This document shows positions 1 to 8,191 of a DNA stretch of 11,875 bases, piece after piece. The notes beneath the pieces are model-generated. The model was not told the origin of the DNA. It searched no databases and worked only from the letters and a program-made list of their open reading frames with translations. The stretch is from contig CAJVPJ010001153.1 of NCBI GenBank assembly GCA_910592205.1, forward strand, positions 1-11,875, given 5' to 3'. The stretch is from Paraglomus occultum (taxonomy: Eukaryota > Glomeromycota > Glomeromycetes > Paraglomerales > Paraglomeraceae). Both the position numbers and the translations under genes were made by a program. The stretch's first letter is position 1, and the number at the start of each line of letters is the position of its first letter.

Positions 1-461
1 AATCGAAAACCTCTTCTCTATAAAAGCTAGCACTAAGACTGCTCGTACGTACCAAAAGAGTAACTGAAACTGTACAGGAAGCTGTTAAGTATTGAGTGCC
101 GGCGAATAATCGCAGAAGTTTATAGAGGCTTTGTTGAGTTTTCGAAAATTTTCGCAGTCAAGTGACTTTGTGTGTGTAAAATTTCAGGGGGTTTCTATAA
201 TTTTGAAAACTGCTATAATATTGGATATGTATAATATTTATTAACAATACTTATGGTATTATTAATTGACAAACGGCTTACACAACTTTATTACCACACG
301 GTGATACGTAATATAAATCCGTTATTATCGAATATTTTTATTATAACTGAAATTTGTATGTATCATAGGTTTTATCGAGAGATTTACTAATAATCTCCGA
401 TGCATCAAACACATTTATTTAGTGATGATCGATTCCGTCAAAATTCCGTACTAAGAATATG
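1..461. other. Left-edge spacer, no gene called
   Basis: Roughly the first 170 bases are less AT-rich than the rest and are open in several frames. One plus frame runs to a TGA at about 166-168 after a possible acceptor at 72-77 (TGTACAG), and one minus frame is open from about 145 to the window edge. Neither has a usable start or a recognisable motif, so this could be the edge of a neighbouring gene or chance. From about 170 to 461 I see only AT-rich sequence. Confidence 0.4.
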
Positions 462-701
462 CAGTACCGTATCCTCTCGTAAATAAGCACCTATCGTGAA
501 TAAGCACTCCCTGATTACTACATAACCCTCCCCCATAAACAGTTTATTACATAATAACACATGATAATAAAATTTTTATTAAAAATCTTCGTTCTGCGAT
601 TACTGTTAGACAACCCCCTAAAGTTTATTATTTACGTGATGGTTGCCGATCATTTTCATATGATCGAAAGGGGTGCTTATTCACGAGAGGATACGGTAGA
701 C
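462..701. mobile_element. Non-autonomous pogo/Tigger-like inverted-repeat element (MITE)
   Basis: Bases 465-491 and 672-698 are inverted repeats of 27 bases with a single mismatch; each reads TACCGTATCCTCTCG inward and continues to AATAAGCACC. A TA is present at both outer edges, compatible with the TA target duplication of Tc1/mariner/pogo elements. The left end can be read as starting CAGTA (462-466), the usual opening of pogo/Tigger ends; the right end departs from this in its last bases. Inside the left arm the motif GTRAATAAGCAC occurs twice in direct orientation, 17 bases apart (479-490 and 496-507). The roughly 180-base interior encodes no transposase, so any movement would need an enzyme from elsewhere. 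The superfamily is inferred from end sequence only. Confidence 0.65.
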
Positions 702-1929
702 ACCATTGCAATGCGCTTTATTGACTTCACGTTAGGCACTGCATAAAATACTGGCTTATATTTCACTATTGACAAGTTTACTTGGTTTTTTGTAGATTCA
801 TTGACTCTGACTTTCTATCGTTTCGCCATCGACAACATGAAAACAACCCTCACGAGGTAGTACAATCATCAAGCTAACAGCCGTTACAAAAGTGATTCTA
901 TTTAGTGTCTCGGTTATGCTGTATATATTATTATTATAAATAACAATAAATGACTAAGTATTTGAGACTGGGTCACATGCATGAGTTTTCATTGGTATTA
1001 TAAACAAGTGGCGTTTACATGTATTAACAATCAATCGTGATCATCATCTTGTTATCCCAATTGGTCTAATACTTAACTGTAAGGGCGATCTGACCGTTAA
1101 CTCGGTAAATTTCATTGGGCTATAAAGTGGTGATAAAGACTTAAGCCATTAGGGAAAACACTGTAGTAATGTTTTAAACACATGCTGTATAAACGACTTC
1201 TGGCTACAGACTACAAACCTATATGCATAGTAATAATAAGCATATGCCAAGGCCGTTTTGATGACTTTAAAAATTTGAATGTAAACAATAATAAAGGAAA
1301 AGATCTACAAAACAAATAATAAGGGGTTTGGAATTTATAATTACACGTGCAGAAATAGGAGACTGCATTTTAATTTAGGGAGTGCATTACTGAGTTAAAG
1401 AGTTGACTGACTGTATATAGATTCAGTATCGACTGTCCTCTATAAGGAATCCGTTACACGTTTCATTAATTCACTTTTGTATATTTTATAATACTTTACT
1501 AAATATTACTTCTCGAGCTAGTCTATCAAACGACGGCAAAACTTCTTTATGAAAGAGTGTGTGAAGGAAACGAGTTTAATCAGGCATTCGATGAAACGCG
1601 AGACATTACTAGAGGAGAACAATCTTACTTTTGCTGCCAAACTAGCTTATCTGTTGTATGTCAATTTAGAATTTATGCCAATCTAGAATCAACATATGTC
1701 AGTTTGAGATAATAGTAGGTTAATACTATTAAACAATGTCAACTACATATGTGTACTAATGTTATTAACTAAAGGTATTATATTCTTATGAATGAGTTAT
1801 TGGTGTGTGTTATAATAGTTATTTGCTTCAAGCTTCTAAATAAGACTTGAAGTAGTGACTAATCATGCAATTTTTTGCTTGACATCATTGGACATTGACG
1901 GATGGAAATTTAGCAGTTTAATGTTAGAT
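702..1929. other. AT-rich spacer with one short open frame
   Basis: No recognisable gene. The only coding-like stretch is a 45-codon plus-strand frame from ATG 1549 to TAG 1684-1686, with a charged middle and a hydrophobic end. Its last ten codons lie in the inverted repeat at 1653-1695, so part of it is repeat DNA. I do not call it as a gene. Confidence 0.4.
1653..1695 (+). repeat. Inverted repeat pair, left copy
   Basis: These 43 bases match the reverse complement of 3034-3076 at 37 of 43 positions by manual alignment, without gaps. The match starts at GTTGTATGTCAATTT and ends at AACAT. Similarity stops abruptly on both sides. The copies are about 1.4 kb apart. They could be decayed ends of one transposon or two insertions of a short dispersed repeat. 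Confidence 0.6.
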
Positions 1930-2290
1930 AGTAAATGCAATCGTTTTTTCCAATATTATGCATCTAATCGTACGATGATTTGCATTGAGATTATTGGTCC
2001 AAGTTTTAACATATAGTAGAATGTATTTTAATGTTTGCATTTTAATGTTTGTATTCCGTAAAATTCTTGGTATACGTTAGCATTATTATTATGGTTTGGT
2101 TAAACTGCAATGTAATCTAATCGTATGATGATTTGCATTAAATTGTTGGTTGATTATTGGATAAGAATCCCATCGTACGATGATTTGCATTAAATTGTTG
2201 GAATATGGTTAGACTGTAAATGTTGATCTGATCGTATGATGATTTGCGTTGGGAATGTAAACATGGCTATTGATCTAATCATCGATATTA
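1930..2290 (+). repeat. Decayed minisatellite, about 52-59 base period
   Basis: The core ATCGTAYGATGATTTGC recurs at 1967, 2120, 2172 and 2231, each time followed by RTT and, in the first three, a variable tail ending TTGG. Steps between neighbours are 52 and 59 bases, and the first gap of 153 bases is close to three periods, so intermediate copies have probably decayed. A fragment (ATCTAATC ATCGAT) sits at 2273-2286. Between copies one and two lies a separate tandem duplication of TTTTAATGTTTG (about 2031-2055). ATCGTACGAT within two of the cores is a perfect 10-base palindrome. Confidence 0.6.
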
Positions 2291-3033
2291 GATTACATAC
2301 AATCTGACAGATAAATGAGACTAAAACTTTACACTAATAATGTGATACGAATGCTCCGATACTTGACATCAGTTTCAAATGCTAAATTCAGACATAATTC
2401 ATATTTCGATAGTTGAATACATTTGCCTCTCACTAATGATGACACACATCGGGCAAGTCGTCGCATGGATAGATTGTCATAATAAGGAGAAGATAGTGTA
2501 ATAGTAAGGAATTATCACTAGTAGTTAATTTACCATAGCGATAAATAAGTAAAAAAAGGAAATAATATTTTCTTGCAGGTAGTTACCTAAACATAGATGC
2601 AATTTAAATATGGCATAACCATATTTCTTACAAGTTTGTAAATGCTAGTTTGTCTTCAGTATTGTAACTATAGAACTGCATGAAGTAAATCGTAATAGCA
2701 CATAAAGATATGTACCTAATAATGTAATACACTAACAAACTTATCGTCGAAAATTGATTCTCAGATAATTATACGCTATATTTGTCAGAGGGTGGGTTGC
2801 CGGGGAAAAAAAACCAAATGGCTCTCTGATTAGTAACAGTATTATTCCTAATGTATTAAAATTTTTTGCGAGCAAAAGTTCAGATTGTAACAAGCTCAAC
2901 TTTACTTATATTTGCTATGCTGAAACAAATTAGCGTTTGATATGAGAAGCATAAAATTGAGTATATGATACATTATAGTTAACACATACTTATAGTCTTG
3001 ATAATAAAATACATTGCCTTCATTGATTATTCC
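2291..3033. other. AT-rich spacer with a 45-codon minus-strand frame
   Basis: No gene that I recognise. A minus-strand frame runs from ATG 2466-2464 to TAA 2331-2329 (45 codons, basic N-terminus) and is also open upstream of the ATG back to about 2510. It has no motif and no supporting splice structure. The rest of the stretch is low-complexity AT-rich DNA. Confidence 0.35.
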
Positions 3034-3076
3034 ATGTCAATTCTAGATTGAGATAAATTTCAAATTGACATACAAC
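3034..3076 (-). repeat. Inverted repeat pair, right copy
   Basis: Reverse-complement partner of 1653-1695. This copy is itself an imperfect palindrome: ATGTCAATT at its left end faces AATTGACAT near its right end, so it could form a hairpin. That favours a short dispersed palindromic repeat over transposon ends. Confidence 0.55.
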
Positions 3077-3380
3077 ATATCCAACAGTTGGATAATTTGA
3101 GCGAACAAGCAATCGATGGAGCCGTAAAGAAACATGAGACTGTATCTATCACGCTTGCTTCGCTGAATAAGGTAAATTTGATATCTTTAAGTTGATATTA
3201 TTAGATGCGGTGGAATGAGCAAAGGAAGGATTGGACGCTATGGCAAGAGTGGTAGGTCGCGGAAAAAGGACATTATAACGTTCATGTTCAGTGACAACCA
3301 GATACCAGCACACTGCGCGCGGCCATATGGCAACAATTTTAGCGAATCTACGTCGGATTCCAGCAAGCACACCAGCTAAT
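3077..3380. other. GC-richer patch, possible exon remnants, gene not resolved
   Basis: This patch is visibly richer in G and C than its surroundings. On the plus strand, after a possible acceptor CCAACAG (3081-3087), 28 codons are open at 3088-3171 and end at a possible donor AAG|GTAAAT. A second open frame covers about 3205-3379, rich in Gly, Lys, Arg and Ser at its start. Joining the two needs an intron of only 33-53 bases or a frameshift. The minus strand is also open at 3149-3370 (73 codons). None of these reads as a family I know. It may be a small gene, a decayed one, or chance openness from higher GC. Confidence 0.3.
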
Positions 3381-3855
3381 TAGGATAATTAATTATTGAT
3401 GAGCTGATTATAAAACATCTTGGCAGACGTTTATTTTTGACTTACGTGTTTGTTAGTATAGAAGAAAAGTATTGATAAAACATATAACTGGGACTAAAAT
3501 AACAGTGTATTATTAGCAATATATTGGCAAATGATCAATATATACGCATTTTATTTTCTTCGACTATGTCGAAAACAAAGTATCAACGGGCAAATATACC
3601 TTTTTGCATCACGCAATTCTGTTGTTTCCGACAATTTAACCCAATAATAAGATGACTGATAATAATAGACTGTAAATTTTATTTAACTTATGAGAATAAA
3701 ATTAAGCAATGTGTAAATTGTGGTTTGAGAATGAGCTTTGAGATTATTAAGCCAATGAATGTACATTGTATCTCCCTGCTTTTACAAAAAACGCGTAACG
3801 TGTATTTTTCTGCTTGGTAACTTGTCCCAATCAACTTTCAGGTAATTTTTTTTAA
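3381..3855. other. AT-rich spacer
   Basis: I see no coding frame, RNA gene or repeat of note here. Confidence 0.5.
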
Positions 3856-3884
3856 GTCTAGTTCTGGACTGAGCAACTAAGTTC
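3856..3884 (+). repeat. Inverted repeat with 7669-7699, left copy
   Basis: It shares TTCTGGACTGAG, CTAAGTTC and GTCT, in the same order and nearly the same spacing, with the reverse complement of 7669-7699. A further TTCTGAACTGAG follows at 3882-3893, so the motif is partly duplicated here. It is a possible old transposon end. Confidence 0.4.
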
Positions 3885-3923
3885 TGAACTGAGATAGGCC
3901 CCTCGAACTCAACACAACATACA

Positions 3924-3977
3924 TAATGGTAAAACATCAAAATTATTATCTATACATATTTTTTTGTTTTACCATTA
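3924..3977. repeat. Hairpin, 13-base perfect stem
   Basis: TAATGGTAAAACA (3924-3936) and TGTTTTACCATTA (3965-3977) are perfectly complementary across a 28-base AT-rich loop, with weaker pairing continuing inward. It could be a tiny inverted-repeat relic. No T-tract or gene end nearby supports a terminator role. Confidence 0.5.
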
Positions 3978-4738
3978 ATTTATGCTTGAAAATAGTAAGA
4001 GAAAGACTAATTCATTAATCACTTCTTTTAATTGGTCTTCTAACCAGGTTTGGTTTAAACATGCAGTATAATAAAGTACTAGATATTGTCGAATACACGG
4101 TATTAATTCATAATTAATGCAACGGCAATTGACAATTTTATGTATCAAAATTTATTGTTTAGCTCCTTTATTTGTGACATCTAAAAAAAAGGAACGTAAT
4201 TGTCTGTTTGAGCATTGGTCCGCAAAATTGACTAAATTAATCTTTGTAGTCTTATAAGAACTGACGTTATCTTTGGTATCTGTCCAACAGTACCCCAAAC
4301 TTTCAAAATTTAGTTTGGTTAATGTATGCACGTTTTTACCGTTATTGTTTTATAATTTGAGGGTTATAACCACACTTTTTTTATTAGTTAAAGTTTTTCA
4401 ATTTCTTTCGAGAAGAAAGGTAGGCCAAAATCCGTTTACTAATATAAAGTTAAAATAAATTTACACGTATTAATTGTAGACAAACGTGATAACAAAATTT
4501 TTGCCATTTTACATTTTGATTCGATTTGAATAATGTGCGTAATACGTAATCGTTGTTCGAAATATGTTTAAACAAAGTATTACATTATTGCTGTATTTTA
4601 ACTCGAAAATTAATAGTAAAATTATTTATACATTTATTATAAAGTTACACGTGTTAACATAACATAGACAAACGTAGGCGCAATATAATTAAAAGCATGC
4701 AATTTATTTAGAGCATCGACAATAAAATTTTAATAACA
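3978..4738. other. AT-rich spacer with a short direct repeat
   Basis: No gene. TTACACGT followed by TAGACAAACGT occurs twice in the same orientation, at 4461-4487 and 4645-4675, and ATAAAGTTA precedes both copies. A 61-codon open frame around 4273-4458 is low-complexity (Leu/Phe/Val/Lys) with no motif and is probably chance. Confidence 0.4.
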
Positions 4739-4913
4739 TTATTTAAAAGTTTGTTGAAAATATAGGTATCGTCTTAAAAGTTTGGCAAAGTAATAAACTT
4801 TGCGTCTTAACCCGCGTATACAATTTTCCTTGTCTACAACTTTATCAGATTGAGTTAATAGACTTTTAAGGGTTTCGCGGCACAGTTTTGAAGTTTGCAA
4901 ATTCTCGGTAAAG
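4739..4913 (-). other. Possible coding exon, unrecognised
   Basis: Reading the minus strand from a possible acceptor GCGACAG (just above 4913) gives 57 codons ending at TAA 4741-4739, with no ATG. The product would be a lysine- and leucine-rich, amphipathic-looking segment ending KLLRRYLYFQQTFK. It matches no family I recognise. The opposite strand is open over much of the same stretch, so this may be chance. No upstream exon was found. Confidence 0.2.
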
Positions 4914-5330
4914 CTGTCGCATTATGCTCTGGTCTTTAACCTTCCAATTAAAAACTTTTAATTTAATAAATTGCTGTATGTAGATAAATCTGTCTAAGCA
5001 GAATTAAACCGGCTCAATGTAATATATTAAAGAGTATTCCAAATGTCACAAAACATTGTGTATTGCAGACAACAGTTGAATGAGATTTTACCATAAATGA
5101 GAGCATGTTACATGAAAGACTTTGTCATAAATTGGAATTGTAATGTTAACTCTAATGAATAAGCAAGGTAACGGGAAACAATGTTACATTATATTTTATC
5201 ATAGCAGTTTACGATAAATATAATTTAAACAATTTGCTATTTATTTGTCATATTAGACTCTAGCATTTTACAACAAAAAACGAAATTTTGGATTATTAAT
5301 TTATATTTATAATAAAACCATTGACTATTA
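4914..5330. other. AT-rich spacer
   Basis: Nothing that I can support is visible here. Confidence 0.45.
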
Positions 5331-5570
5331 AGAGTCTTCTCAACAGCTTGATGCCTTCGATCAAATTTGGAAATTAATGCTGTAGGGGGCATCGATTAAA
5401 TTGGAAAGTGTTTCACATAACTAACCTTGACATCTCATGATTAGTTTGCTCAAATGCATCACACAAAACCTAAATACATTTTTTTTTTAGAAAATCTGTT
5501 GAAAATTAATGCTCCTACTTCTTGTTTATTTCCAAATTTGATCAGGGCATCAAAACTGTTGAGAACGCCC
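5331..5570. mobile_element. Non-autonomous inverted-repeat element (MITE), about 240 bases
   Basis: The ends are inverted repeats of 43-44 bases (5331-5374 and 5528-5570). Three blocks match exactly in order: TTCTCAACAG, TTGATGCC and GATCAAATTTGGAAAT, with small indels between them. TA lies directly outside both ends, which fits a TA target duplication as in Tc1/mariner-type elements; a 3-base TTA/TAA duplication is not exact. The motif AATTAATGCT occurs in both halves in direct orientation, and a diverged copy of the end sequence is repeated inside the left half (about 5387-5406). There is no coding capacity. It sits about 170 bases upstream of the first TATA-like motif of the MYB gene. Confidence 0.65.
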
Positions 5571-5741
5571 TAATATTTTTCTTACTTTAAACAACGAATT
5601 ATAGCATTTACATGTATATATACATTTTAGCTTTTGTACTACTTCGCGATAAGCTTTTATCAAATTACTATTCTTAAATTAAAGTTTAAAATTAGTTTAT
5701 TCCGATCAGCTATTAGAATCTAGATCTACCTACTCCTTTGC

Positions 5742-5749
5742 TATAAATA
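5742..5749 (+). promoter_or_regulatory. TATA-like motif upstream of the MYB gene (distal)
   Basis: TATAAATA, 119 bases upstream of the MYB start codon. If used, transcription would begin near 5770-5780, around an upstream ATG at 5774. This is based on motif and position only. Confidence 0.3.
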
Positions 5750-5815
5750 CTGATGGTCTATCTCACATAATTTATGTACAGCGAAGGCATCTTCACGAGC
5801 GGCGGCCGTTTAACG

Positions 5816-5823
5816 TATAAATT
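5816..5823 (+). promoter_or_regulatory. TATA-like motif upstream of the MYB gene (proximal)
   Basis: TATAAATT, 45 bases upstream of the MYB start. Transcription from about 5845 would give a very short leader in which the MYB ATG at 5868 is the first AUG. A GC-rich patch (about 5781-5810) lies just upstream. The motif is common in AT-rich DNA, so this is a weak call. Confidence 0.3.
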
Positions 5824-5867
5824 ATTCAAACTTGCTAATACCAACATTTGTAATTTTTTGACTGCTG

Positions 5868-6469
5868 ATGGTACCTTGGACACAGCGGGTAACTTTTCTG
5901 TTGGTGTTATTATAAGCGCATTTATTTAAATTGACCATTCAGTATTCTTTTATACAGGAAGATAACCTTTTGAGAAATTTACATCTTACAATCGGTTCGC
6001 ATTGGGTTCAAATTGCTGCACAAATAAACAACAGGACAGCAAGGCAGTGCGCAGAGCGGTACGATTAAAATAATATTACGTGTAAAAAGCTACTGTTTTT
6101 TGTTCGGCAACGCTGCGCTGTTACTTACAACATTATTTCAAATATTTTATTGTTGATTACCAGATGGCATAATCATTTGTCTCCAAACAGTAAGTATTGT
6201 GACTAATTAACATACAAAAAAAAAAAAGACAAAAAAATGCTATATGTACTGACAATTGTTTACTTACAGTCAATACTACCCCCCTCACACATTATGAGCG
6301 GCAAAGGGTACTGTACTTACATCAACTTTATGGACCTCAGTGGAGTCGTATTGCTTCACAACTTCCCCGCAGAACACCGCGCATGGTCAAAAACTGCTGG
6401 TATTCGATGAGACGGGCAGAGTTCAACCGTATCCGTCAGAGGATGAAGATTGACAACTTATTAAACTAA
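5868..6469 (+). CDS. Two-repeat MYB DNA-binding protein, 115 aa, four exons
   Basis: Probable nuclear transcription regulator made almost entirely of two MYB repeats. The exons are 5868-5888, 5958-6058, 6164-6189 and 6270-6469 (stop TAA). The introns (69, 105 and 80 bases) are GT-AG with donors GTAACT, GTACGA and GTAAGT and acceptors TACAG, CCAG and ACAG. Repeat 1 has Trp4, Trp23 and Trp42, spaced 19 and 19, with PWTQRED, NNRTARQC and ERWHNHLSPN. Repeat 2 has Leu55, Trp74 and Trp93, again 19 and 19, with GPQWSRIASQLPRRT and KNCWYSMRR; Leu replaces the first Trp, as is common in the second repeat of R2R3 proteins. A short basic tail follows. The start is forced: an in-frame TGA lies at 5859-5861 and no acceptor AG lies between it and ATG 5868. 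The family is clear; target genes are unknown. The exon 2 donor is the weakest splice site. Confidence 0.88.
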
Positions 6470-7668
6470 TTAAAGAGGGAGACCGTTAAAAAAAATATGA
6501 GATAATAAGGGGGATAATTATATGTAATTCTACGGTCAACTGTAATATCAGTGTCATATTAGTTAATCTATGATTAGAAACTTGTACGCCACTGCAAATA
6601 ACGAATTCTATCTTACGTAAGAATAATAACTTCTATAAGCAAATATTGATAATTAGATCACTACACAAAATCTTACTTTTTATGCAAGACACGCATTAAA
6701 GCCGAACAAAATAAACAAACAAACAAAATCCTGAATTGCCGACATTAAAAGTTGCGTTCGTATTACAGTCAACAAAATTACTAAAATACTCTCGGCTACT
6801 TCCAAGCGCAGATTATATATACACATTATTTAAATGTTATACGTAGAGATCTCGCAAGTAAGGGTTCTAGAGTTTGATGAATGAATAATACTATTGAACC
6901 ACTGTTTCAGAATCATTGTTACGACTAATCTGATTGACAGAAAATACACATATGACATCAATTTGCATCGTATTTGCTTTAAGTACATCTCTTTACGAAT
7001 CACGATGATTGAACGATACGTTGAATGACAACGAGCAGTCGATCGCAAGACTAATTTGGCGTCATACTTATTCCTCGATTACTATTTTTGATGTGGCGTT
7101 ATTCGTGTCATTATATAAGCTCTCAGCCATGTCCTGTGACTATGGCCGAAAATTATCAAACTCTCATTGTTTGTTCTATATTTATACTAGTCAACGGTAG
7201 ACAGGTAATTTAAAGGAAATAACATGGCATGGTCAATTAGAATTTAAAAATTTCGATTGGTTGTGTCGAAGTACGACCAGGTTTTTTAAGCAACAAGCGA
7301 CCCTGATTTTCGATCATTGTTATTACAGAGTGGGCATCCATCTGTACTCTTTGAGATCCCCTGTCGATGCGCGATGATCGGCGAAAATTATACGCATTAA
7401 GCTATACATGACCCCCCTTCAATATGGTATGCGCAGTATGCAGTGCAACCATTTTCTGTGTTTTATTGGCCTGTGCTTTGTTGACCTCCCCATTCAACTT
7501 TCAACCTTTCTTAGAGTATGGAATCGCTAATTGTAACACAACATGATACGAGTGTTTAATTCGCATTACTAAATTAGATTAAAGTTCAAGTCACATCAAT
7601 TAATTTTGCCAAGCTTGAGTCGTCAATTTATGCTATTAAACGTTGCACATACATTGCATGTTATGTCT
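6470..7668. other. Spacer downstream of the MYB gene
   Basis: No gene that I can support. Open frames of 63-72 codons exist on both strands between about 6830 and 7200, overlapping each other, starting at TTG rather than ATG and lacking motifs. TCTTACGTAAGA at 6613-6624 is a perfect 12-base palindrome. A somewhat GC-richer piece at about 7330-7500 has only short open frames. The MYB 3' UTR and polyadenylation site must lie in the first few hundred bases but no signal stands out. Confidence 0.4.
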
Positions 7669-7699
7669 GAACTTAGTCAACTCAGTCCAGAATTGAGAC
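7669..7699 (-). repeat. Inverted repeat with 3856-3884, right copy
   Basis: The reverse complement of this segment carries GTCT, TTCTGGACTGAG and CTAAGTTC in the same order as 3856-3884. The pair encloses about 3.8 kb including the MYB gene. Flanking sequence does not match. Confidence 0.4.
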
Positions 7700-7816
7700 A
7701 GGTCTACAACTGAGATGCAGCAGGATTTATTGTTTTTGTTCCTGTTTGTTATTACGCAATTGACTATCAACAAACAGACTTGAACGATTAACGTATGATT
7801 ACGCATTAGAGGATAT

Positions 7817-8191
7817 TCAAAACATTACGCCATACAAAAAATAATAAAATAAGTTTTTCGCAAGCATTCGCAATTTAATTTGCTGCATAATAATAAACCC
7901 AGTTTTGATCAAATAAAAATTTGCAATGGCAGTACTACAGTTCCACGGATTGTTTGTCTGATAAAATCCATAGTGATAACGGATCGGTGTCGAAAAGGAA
8001 AATAGGCAACAAGATTGATAGATAACGGAATTGGCTTCCGGATATACTGTATCTGGTGTCGTTTGTTCAAAAAGTAACAATTGTTCGCTCATCCGGTTGG
8101 TTGTTGTCATTCTGTGCTGCTGTATTTTAAGAGAAACTGCAGTATAAGGTACACCGCATAATTGTTTAAACTTACTAAAATTGGAGCTCAT
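7817..8191 (-). CDS. Hypothetical 124-codon open frame, doubtful
   Basis: An uninterrupted frame runs from ATG 8191-8189 to a stop at 7819-7817. For DNA this AT-rich, 124 codons is longer than most chance frames, which is the main argument for it. I see no domain, signal peptide or clear transmembrane pattern; the C-terminal third is hydrophobic and lysine-rich. Arguments against: the other two frames of the same strand are also open for 40-60 codons in the middle, and a good donor (A|GTAAGT) sits within the sixth codon. Using that donor with an acceptor at AAAATACAG would give a 56-base intron and a different short product. It may be a spliced gene that I cannot resolve, or chance. Confidence 0.25.
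   Translation of the reverse strand: MSSNFSKFKQLCGVPYTAVSLKIQQHRMTTTNRMSEQLLLFEQTTPDTVYPEANSVIYQSCCLFSFSTPIRYHYGFYQTNNPWNCSTAIANFYLIKTGFIIMQQIKLRMLAKNLFYYFLYGVMF

Noticed and set aside
561-746. A 61-codon plus-strand frame across the right half of the first MITE.
   Set aside because: It overlaps the element's inverted repeat and its product is low-complexity with no motif, so it is chance.
3213-3379. A plus-strand frame rich in Gly, Lys and Arg near its start, recalling a histone tail.
   Set aside because: The order of residues does not match a core histone tail and nothing resembling a histone fold follows.
4826-4925. A minus-strand frame containing RQLYREF, like the LYR motif of mitochondrial assembly factors.
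   Set aside because: The frame stops soon after, and lacks the Phe and basic residues that define the LYR family further on. The competing frame is open for longer.
5774-5929. The 51-codon frame begins YSEGIFTS, resembling the start of secretin/glucagon-type peptide hormones.
   Set aside because: There is no signal peptide, no dibasic processing site and no similarity beyond the first eight residues, and such hormones are not expected in a fungus. It is treated only as a possible upstream ORF of the MYB gene.
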